From: Enterobacter kobei
GTDB lineage: Bacteria > Pseudomonadota > Gammaproteobacteria > Enterobacterales > Enterobacteriaceae
Reading direction: 5' to 3'
Assembly (NCBI RefSeq): GCF_001729765.1
Contig: NZ_CP017181.1
Span: 124,001 to 188,000 of the forward strand
DNA: 64,000 bases
Shown here one piece after another: positions 56,829 to 64,000 of the stretch. The position numbers were made by a program, and so were the translations under genes. Position 1 is the first letter of the stretch, and every line of letters begins with the position of its first letter. The notes beneath the pieces were generated by a model. It had not been told where the DNA came from and did not search any database. It was given only the letters and a program-made list of their open reading frames with translations.

Positions 56829-56928
56829 AGCAGTGCTTTATTTCCTCTCTGAAAGGAGAGGGGATAAGATTTGTGAGCAATACAGACGTCACGCCACTGG
56901 TCGTGCGTCATCAGAGAGAATCCGGGTT

Positions 56929-57948
56929 ATGTTGCAGTTCATCCTCCGACGTCTGGGACTTGTTATCCCGACGTTTATCGGTATCACCCTTCTCACTTTT
57001 GCCTTCGTCCATATGATCCCCGGCGACCCGGTAATGATTATGGCGGGCGAGCGTGGTATCTCCCCTGAACGTCATGCGCAGCTTCTGGCTGAACTCGGCC
57101 TCGATAAGCCGATGTGGCAGCAGTACCTCCATTATATCTGGGGCGTGTTGCACGGTGACTTAGGGATTTCGCTAAAAAGCCGTCTTCCGGTGTGGGACGA
57201 GTTCGTGCCGCGTTTTAAAGCGACACTGGAGCTTGGCGTCTGCGCCATGATTTTCGCCACTGCGGTGGGTATTCCAGTTGGGGTACTGGCTGCCGTTAAA
57301 CGTGGCTCAATTTTCGACCACACCGCTGTTGGCCTGGCGCTGACCGGCTACTCCATGCCTATCTTCTGGTGGGGCATGATGCTGATTATGCTGGTTTCGG
57401 TGCAGCTTAACCTGACGCCCGTCTCCGGGCGCGTCAGCGATATGGTTTTCCTCGACGACACCAATCCGTTGACCGGCTTTATGCTGATTGATACGGCTAT
57501 CTGGGGTGAAGAGGGTAACTTCATCGATGCCGTCGCGCATATGATCCTGCCAGCCATGGTGCTGGGCACCATCCCTCTGGCGGTGATTGTGCGTATGACC
57601 CGTTCCTCCATGCTGGAAGTGCTGGGCGAAGATTACATCCGTACCGCACGCGCCAAAGGGTTAACCCGTATGCGCGTCATCATCGTACATGCGCTGCGTA
57701 ACGCCATGCTGCCGGTGGTGACCGTTATTGGTCTTCAGGTGGGTACGCTGCTGGCAGGGGCGATCCTGACCGAAACCATCTTCTCCTGGCCCGGCCTCGG
57801 ACGCTGGCTGATTGATGCGCTGCAACGCCGTGACTATCCGGTCGTGCAGGGCGGGGTGCTGCTGGTCGCGACGATGATTATCCTCGTCAACCTGCTGGTC
57901 GATTTGCTGTACGGCGTGGTGAACCCGCGTATTCGTCATAAGAAGTAA
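56929..57948 (+). CDS. dppB: Dipeptide ABC transporter permease DppB
   Basis: A 339-residue inner-membrane permease with six predicted helices, same length as E. coli. Start ATG 56929 (MLQFILRRLGLVIPTFIGIT); an open frame to 56833 crosses the palindromic repeat. The coupling EAA motif is in EDYIRTARAKGLTRMRVIIVHALRNA, shown here only as family region around residue 220. Works with DppC as the membrane channel. Confidence 0.97.
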   Translation: MLQFILRRLGLVIPTFIGITLLTFAFVHMIPGDPVMIMAGERGISPERHAQLLAELGLDKPMWQQYLHYIWGVLHGDLGISLKSRLPVWDEFVPRFKATLELGVCAMIFATAVGIPVGVLAAVKRGSIFDHTAVGLALTGYSMPIFWWGMMLIMLVSVQLNLTPVSGRVSDMVFLDDTNPLTGFMLIDTAIWGEEGNFIDAVAHMILPAMVLGTIPLAVIVRMTRSSMLEVLGEDYIRTARAKGLTRMRVIIVHALRNAMLPVVTVIGLQVGTLLAGAILTETIFSWPGLGRWLIDALQRRDYPVVQGGVLLVATMIILVNLLVDLLYGVVNPRIRHKK

Positions 57949-57957
57949 GGGGCCATC

Positions 57958-58860
57958 ATGTCACACGTTTCTGAAAACAAAGTGGTTGCTGCACCGGTTC
58001 CAATGACACCGCTGCAGGAGTTCTGGCACTACTTCAAGCGCAATAAAGGTGCGGTAGTAGGGCTGGTGTATGTCGCAATCATGATCCTGATTGCGGTGTT
58101 TGCGAACTTCCTCGCACCTTATAACCCTGCGGATCAGTTCCGCGATGCGCTGCTTGCACCTCCTGCGTGGCAGGATGGCGGTAGCCTGGCGCACCTGCTG
58201 GGTACCGATGATGTAGGCCGCGATGTGCTTTCGCGTCTGATGTACGGCGCGCGTCTGTCGCTGCTGGTTGGCTGCCTGGTGGTGGTGCTGTCCCTGATTA
58301 TGGGGATTGTGCTTGGTCTGGTGGCGGGTTACTTCGGCGGCATCGTCGATAACATCATTATGCGTGTTGTCGACATCATGCTGGCGCTGCCAAGCCTGCT
58401 GCTGGCGCTGGTGCTGGTGGCGATCTTCGGTCCGTCTATCGGTAACGCCGCGCTGGCGTTGACCTTCGTGGCGCTTCCTCACTACGTGCGTTTAACCCGT
58501 GCGGCGGTGCTGGTGGAAGTGAACCGCGACTACGTCACCGCGTCTCGCGTGGCGGGGGCGGGGGCGATGCGCCAGATGTTCGTCAATATCTTCCCGAACT
58601 GCCTTGCGCCGTTGATTGTTCAGGCGTCGCTCGGTTTCTCAAACGCCATTCTTGATATGGCCGCTCTTGGCTTCCTGGGCATGGGTGCGCAGCCGCCAAC
58701 ACCGGAGTGGGGCACGATGCTCTCCGACGTGTTGCAGTTCGCACAAAGCGCCTGGTGGGTTGTCACCTTCCCGGGTCTGGCAATCCTGCTGACGGTGCTG
58801 GCATTTAACCTGATGGGTGACGGCCTGCGTGATGCGCTTGATCCCAAACTGAAGCAGTAA
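57958..58860 (+). CDS. dppC: Dipeptide ABC transporter permease DppC
   Basis: A 300-residue permease, same length as E. coli DppC, with an N-terminal extension before the first helix (about residue 37) and five further hydrophobic segments. [20 protein letters not shown] is the OppC-type signature and the EAA loop lies around [17 protein letters not shown]. It starts 9 bp after dppB. Confidence 0.97.
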   Translation: MSHVSENKVVAAPVPMTPLQEFWHYFKRNKGAVVGLVYVAIMILIAVFANFLAPYNPADQFRDALLAPPAWQDGGSLAHLLGTDDVGRDVLSRLMYGARLSLLVGCLVVVLSLIMGIVLGLVAGYFGGIVDNIIMRVVDIMLALPSLLLALVLVAIFGPSIGNAALALTFVALPHYVRLTRAAVLVEVNRDYVTASRVAGAGAMRQMFVNIFPNCLAPLIVQASLGFSNAILDMAALGFLGMGAQPPTPEWGTMLSDVLQFAQSAWWVVTFPGLAILLTVLAFNLMGDGLRDALDPKLKQ

Positions 58861-58870
58861 GAGGCACGAG

Positions 58871-59854
58871 ATGGCGTTATTAAATGTAGATCAATTATCG
58901 GTGCACTTCGGAGACGTTGGCACTGAGTTTCGCGCCGTGGACCGCATCAGCTACAGCGTAAATCAGGGCGAAGTGGTGGGTATTGTCGGGGAATCCGGTT
59001 CCGGTAAGTCGGTGAGCTCACTGGCGATTATGGGGCTTATCGATTATCCCGGCCGCGTGATGGCGGAAAACCTGCAGTTCAATGGTCAGGATCTGAAGCG
59101 CATTTCCGAAAAACAGCGCCGCCAGCTGGTGGGCGCGGAAGTGGCGATGATTTTCCAGGACCCGATGACCAGCCTGAACCCGTGTTACACCGTCGGCTTC
59201 CAGATTATGGAAGCGATAAAGGTGCACCAGGGCGGTAATAAGAAAACCCGTCGCCAGCGCGCGATCGATCTGCTGAATCAGGTGGGTATTCCTGACCCGG
59301 CATCGCGTCTGGACGTCTACCCGCACCAGCTCTCTGGCGGGATGAGCCAGCGCGTGATGATCGCGATGGCGATTGCCTGTCGGCCAAAACTGCTGATTGC
59401 GGATGAACCGACGACGGCGCTGGACGTGACCATTCAGGCGCAAATCATCGAACTGCTGCTGGAGTTGCAGCAGCAGGAAAATATGGCGCTGGTCCTGATT
59501 ACGCATGACCTGGCGCTGGTGGCCGAAGCGGCGCACAAAATCATCGTGATGTATGCAGGCCAGGTCGTCGAGACCGGAAGTTCGCACGATATCTTCCGCG
59601 CACCGCGTCACCCTTATACGCAGGCTCTGCTGCGTGCGCTGCCGGAGTTTGCCCAGGATAAAGCGCGCCTGGCGTCACTGCCGGGTGTGGTGCCGGGTAA
59701 ATATGACCGTCCGCAGGGCTGTCTGCTTAACCCGCGCTGTCCGTATGCGACGGACAAATGCCGGGCGGAGGAGCCAGAGCTGAACCAGCTTGCTGACGGC
59801 CGTCAGTCGAAATGCCACTACCCACTCGATGATGCCGGGAGGCCAACACTATGA
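58871..59854 (+). CDS. dppD: Dipeptide ABC transporter ATPase DppD
   Basis: A 327-residue ATPase, same length as E. coli. Walker [13 protein letters not shown] (about residues 40-51), signature [14 protein letters not shown], Walker [14 protein letters not shown], and a C-terminal oligopeptide-transporter extension with four cysteines ([15 protein letters not shown] and KCHYP), which in this family can hold an Fe-S cluster. Its stop overlaps the dppF start (ATGA at 59851-59854). Confidence 0.97.
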   Translation: MALLNVDQLSVHFGDVGTEFRAVDRISYSVNQGEVVGIVGESGSGKSVSSLAIMGLIDYPGRVMAENLQFNGQDLKRISEKQRRQLVGAEVAMIFQDPMTSLNPCYTVGFQIMEAIKVHQGGNKKTRRQRAIDLLNQVGIPDPASRLDVYPHQLSGGMSQRVMIAMAIACRPKLLIADEPTTALDVTIQAQIIELLLELQQQENMALVLITHDLALVAEAAHKIIVMYAGQVVETGSSHDIFRAPRHPYTQALLRALPEFAQDKARLASLPGVVPGKYDRPQGCLLNPRCPYATDKCRAEEPELNQLADGRQSKCHYPLDDAGRPTL

Positions 59855-60864
59855 GTACGCAACAGGCCACCACGCAACAACCGCTGTTGCAGGCCATCGA
59901 CCTGAAAAAACACTACCCGGTGAAGAAGGGGATTTTTGCCCCTGAGCGCCTGGTGAAAGCGCTGGACGGCGTCTCCTTTACCCTCGAACGCGGCAAAACG
60001 CTGGCGGTGGTTGGGGAGTCGGGCTGTGGTAAATCTACGCTGGGCCGTCTGTTGACGATGATTGAAGTCCCGACCGGCGGTGAACTTTATTATCAGGGGC
60101 AGGATCTGCTCAAACACGATCCTCAGGCGCAGAAGTTGCGTCGCCAGAAAATCCAGATTGTGTTCCAGAACCCGTACGGTTCTCTGAACCCGCGTAAAAA
60201 AGTGGGACAGATTCTGGAAGAGCCGCTGCTCATTAACAGTAATCTGAGCAAAGAGCAGCGCCGCGAAAAAGCGCTGGCGATGATGGCGAAGGTCGGCCTG
60301 AAAACCGAGCATTATGACCGCTACCCGCATATGTTCTCCGGCGGCCAGCGTCAGCGTATTGCCATCGCCCGCGGCCTGATGCTCGACCCGGACGTGGTGA
60401 TTGCCGATGAGCCCGTCTCCGCGCTCGACGTTTCCGTGCGTGCGCAGGTGCTGAACCTGATGATGGATCTCCAGCAGGAACTGGGACTCTCTTACGTGTT
60501 CATCTCCCACGATCTGTCGGTTGTCGAACACATTGCGGATGAAGTGATGGTGATGTACCTGGGGCGCTGCGTGGAGAAGGGGAGCAAAGACCAGATCTTT
60601 ACTAACCCGCGTCACCCGTATACCCAGGCCCTGCTGTCTGCGACGCCGCGTCTCAACCCGGACGATCGCCGTGAGCGTATTAAGCTGACGGGTGAGTTGC
60701 CAAGCCCGCTGAATCCGCCTCCTGGGTGTGCATTTAACGCCCGCTGCAGTCGCCGCTTTGGTCCCTGCACGCAGCTGCAGCCGCAGCTGAAGGATTATGG
60801 TGGTCAACTGGTCGCCTGTTTCGCGGTCGATCAGGATGAAAATGGCGAGAAGCCACATGCATAA
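59851..60864 (+). CDS. dppF: Dipeptide ABC transporter ATPase DppF
   Basis: A 337-residue ATPase (E. coli DppF 334). Walker [13 protein letters not shown] near residue 56, signature [14 protein letters not shown], Walker [14 protein letters not shown], and a C-terminal Cys-rich extension ([16 protein letters not shown]). It pairs with DppD to power DppBC. Translationally coupled to dppD by a 4-bp overlap. The operon ends here with a terminator shared with the convergent coaA. Confidence 0.97.
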   Translation: MSTQQATTQQPLLQAIDLKKHYPVKKGIFAPERLVKALDGVSFTLERGKTLAVVGESGCGKSTLGRLLTMIEVPTGGELYYQGQDLLKHDPQAQKLRRQKIQIVFQNPYGSLNPRKKVGQILEEPLLINSNLSKEQRREKALAMMAKVGLKTEHYDRYPHMFSGGQRQRIAIARGLMLDPDVVIADEPVSALDVSVRAQVLNLMMDLQQELGLSYVFISHDLSVVEHIADEVMVMYLGRCVEKGSKDQIFTNPRHPYTQALLSATPRLNPDDRRERIKLTGELPSPLNPPPGCAFNARCSRRFGPCTQLQPQLKDYGGQLVACFAVDQDENGEKPHA

Positions 60865-60866
60865 AG

Positions 60867-60893
60867 AAAAAAAACCGGCGTTAAGCCGGTTTT
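60867..60893. terminator. Bidirectional terminator between dppF and coaA
   Basis: AAAAAACCGGC-GTTAA-GCCGG followed by six T, symmetric enough to serve both convergent genes. This is also the point where the E. coli-like gene order changes. Confidence 0.85.
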
Positions 60894-60907
60894 TTATGTC
60901 TGCGCAA

Positions 60908-61858
60908 TTATTTCCGCAAGCGAATCTGGTCGACTGCGTGCTTCTCGCTCTTGGTGAGGATCAGACTTGCGCGTTCGCGCGTCGGCAGGATGTTCTCTTT
61001 CAGGTTCACGTAGTTGATCTCATTCCACAGCCCCGTCGCCACCTTAATGGCCTCTTCTTTTGACAGCTGCGCATAGTTATGGAAGTAAGAGTCAGGATCG
61101 GTGAACGCGCCTTCCCGGAACTTCAGGAAGCGGTTGATGTACCAGCTCTGGAGAAGATCTTCCGGCGCATCAACATATATAGAGAAATCGACGAAGTCTG
61201 AAACGAACACATGATGTGGATCATGAGGATAATCCATCCCGCTCTGCAGGACGTTTAACCCTTCCAGGATCAGGATATCCGGCTGGACCACCGTTTTATC
61301 CCCATCCGGAATACGATCGTAAATCAGGTGTGAATAGACCGGTGCCGTGACGTGAGGCACCCCGGATTTCAGGTCAGAGACAAATTTCACCAGACGGTGC
61401 ATATCATAAGAGAGCGGGAAGCCCTTCTTCTTCATTAGCCCGCGTTCTTTTAATACTTCGTTCGGGTGCAGGAAGCCGTCGGTGGTAATTAACTCAACGC
61501 TGCGGTGTTCAGGCCAGCGGCTCAACAGCGCCTGCAATACGCGCGCGGTGGTGCTTTTACCCACGGCCACGCTGCCCGCAATGCTGATGATATAAGGAAT
61601 GCGCTGACCGTTCGTTCCGAGGAACTGCTCCAGTACCGCCTGACGGCGCAGGTTGGAGCTGATATAGAAGTTAAGCAAGCGAGAAAGGGGGAGATAAATT
61701 TCTGCCACCTCTTCCAGGGACAGATCTTCGTTTATCCCTTTTAACCGTGCGATTTCACCTTCCGTCAGCGTCATAGGGACGGAATCACGCAGGGCAGCCC
61801 ACTGGCTGCGGTTAAAGTGAAGATAAGGCGTCATTAACGTTTGCTCTTTTTTGCTCAT
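60908..61858 (-). CDS. coaA: Pantothenate kinase (type I)
   Basis: A 316-residue cytoplasmic P-loop kinase, same length as E. coli CoaA, catalysing the first and regulated step of coenzyme A synthesis. Start ATG 61858 ([13 protein letters not shown]); a start at 61864 would add two residues. Walker [13 protein letters not shown] lies near residue 95, followed by [12 protein letters not shown] and the [16 protein letters not shown] region. In E. coli coaA lies beside birA at about 90 min and upstream of the thrU-tufB cluster; here its 3' side abuts dppF. Confidence 0.97.
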   Translation of the reverse strand: MSKKEQTLMTPYLHFNRSQWAALRDSVPMTLTEGEIARLKGINEDLSLEEVAEIYLPLSRLLNFYISSNLRRQAVLEQFLGTNGQRIPYIISIAGSVAVGKSTTARVLQALLSRWPEHRSVELITTDGFLHPNEVLKERGLMKKKGFPLSYDMHRLVKFVSDLKSGVPHVTAPVYSHLIYDRIPDGDKTVVQPDILILEGLNVLQSGMDYPHDPHHVFVSDFVDFSIYVDAPEDLLQSWYINRFLKFREGAFTDPDSYFHNYAQLSKEEAIKVATGLWNEINYVNLKENILPTRERASLILTKSEKHAVDQIRLRK

Positions 61859-62132
61859 AAGCATGCTTCAGTGAGCCAGCTCAATACTGCCGGATCGTGG
61901 CTCATCACACAGTTAATTTTGGACAATGGGCAGGAGGTTAACACCAGATGGCAGGAATAATAAGAAAAAAGATGGAAAGCGCTACGTTACGCGGAAGCCG
62001 TCACGCTACGGTGTATCCCGTGCAAACGACCCTTGCATGTTGATTATTTGACCGCGAATGACTACTTTTACAGCGCTTAGTATGCTGTTCGCATAAAATG
62101 TGAGCGAAAGAACGTTTTATGCAAATTTTTAG
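61859..62132. other. Gap between coaA and the tRNA operon
   Basis: No gene seen. The AT-rich stretch upstream of the tRNA promoter (about 62060-62132) is where Fis sites lie in E. coli; one or more degenerate Fis-like segments are plausible but not distinct by eye. Confidence 0.4.
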
Positions 62133-62161
62133 TTGCATGACCGCGCAGGTATCCATAGAAT
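62133..62161 (+). promoter_or_regulatory. Promoter of the thrU-tufB operon
   Basis: TTGCAT at 62133-62138 and TAGAAT at 62156-62161 with a 17-bp spacer, followed by a GC-rich GCGCGC discriminator typical of stringently controlled stable-RNA promoters, about 14 bp upstream of the first tRNA. Confidence 0.85.
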
Positions 62162-62175
62162 GCGCGCTACTTGAT

Positions 62176-62251
<76 letters not shown>

Positions 62252-62259
62252 TCAAGTCC

Positions 62260-62344
<85 letters not shown>

Positions 62345-62461
62345 CTTTCTGGCAGCGTAAATGCCGCCGGAGCTGGTTGGAAAAATTAGCCAGCTCAAAC
62401 TGAAAAAGAGAGAAATCTCTTTTTTTGTTACAGAAAGAACTGGGTAGCCGAGTTTCAGGAT

Positions 62462-62536
<75 letters not shown>

Positions 62537-62542
62537 ATACGT

Positions 62543-62618
62543 GCTGATATGGCTCAGTTGGTAGAGCGCACCCTTGGTAAGGGTGAGGTCCCCAGTTCGA
62601 CTCTGGGTATCAGCACCA
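62543..62618 (+). tRNA. thrT: tRNA-Thr (anticodon GGU)
   Basis: A 76-nt cloverleaf with encoded CCA. Acceptor GCTGATA/TATCAGC, anticodon GGT in ACCCTTGGTAAGGGT. Only 6 bp after glyT. Confidence 0.97.
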
Positions 62619-62700
62619 CTTCACTTCTCCTTCCCGTTTCTCTCTGTTTCAATTTTACTGTATTCAACAATTCAGGCATTTCGCCTGGTTGATGTGGTGA

Positions 62701-63921
<1,221 letters not shown>

Positions 63922-63952
63922 TTGCTGATAACATTTGACGCAATGCGCAATA

Positions 63953-63979
63953 AAAGGGCATCATTTGATGCCCTTTTTG
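63953..63979 (+). terminator. tufB terminator
   Basis: AAAGGGCATC-ATTT-GATGCCC followed by five T. Confidence 0.9.
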
Positions 63980-64000
63980 CACGCTTTCAGATCAGAACCT

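Noticed and set aside
59818..60858. Open frame of about 346 codons antisense to dppF
   Set aside because: Shadow of the intact ATPase gene; no independent start context or motif.

Overview
The window is chromosomal DNA from a gammaproteobacterium of the Enterobacteriaceae. Almost every gene has a close E. coli relative in familiar order, and the two intergenic palindromic repeat families and the accessory loci suggest Enterobacter or a near neighbour (Leclercia, Lelliottia). That genus-level call is inference from gene content.

From left to right: the mannitol operon (mtlA, and mtlD cut by the window edge) behind an array of CRP-like sites; the yibI-yibH-yibF genes, with yibI split by an IS1 copy; selA-selB (selenocysteine); aldB; the yiaU/yiaT pair; a three-gene GH127 glycosidase / GPH symporter / AraC locus where E. 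coli carries its yia pentose genes; avtA, malS and bax; the complete xylose locus xylR-xylHGF / xylAB; wecH, ysaB and glyQS; an unnamed ABC-F ATPase; yiaG, yiaF and cspA with its long cold-shock leader; a 2-ketogluconate operon (ghrB/kguD-kguT-kguK-kguE-ptxS); an IS110-family element; yiaD, bisC, yiaC, tag, yhjY, yhjX and eptB; a tRNA-Pro; the dppABCDF dipeptide transporter; and finally coaA, four tRNA genes and tufB.

The most striking element is the IS110-family insertion at about 44790-45961. Its 204-bp upstream non-coding segment reads as a bridge RNA. One loop carries guides that match the two sides of the insertion site around a CT core, and a second loop carries guides that match the element's own two ends around the same core. 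Joining the right end to the left end would create a -35/-10 promoter with a 17-bp spacer reading into this RNA. The target is an intergenic palindromic repeat that occurs several times in the window.

Other points: the IS1 copy has a clean 9-bp target duplication and a one-base insertion that breaks insA. The dppF-coaA junction joins regions that lie about ten map minutes apart in E. coli K-12, on opposite sides of oriC and at nearly equal distance from it, as expected from an origin-symmetric inversion. The tRNA-Pro next to eptB has anticodon UGG, whereas E. coli has a CGG isoacceptor (proK) there. The ptxS-kguE gap holds a perfect 14-bp palindrome close to the known PtxS operator, and yhjX has tandem YpdB-type sites with the expected 11-bp spacer.

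Most of the window is carbon uptake and catabolism (mannitol, xylose, maltodextrin, 2-ketogluconate, probable arabinofuranosides, dipeptides). Each locus has its own regulator nearby, mixed with core translation genes (glyQS, tufB, tRNAs).
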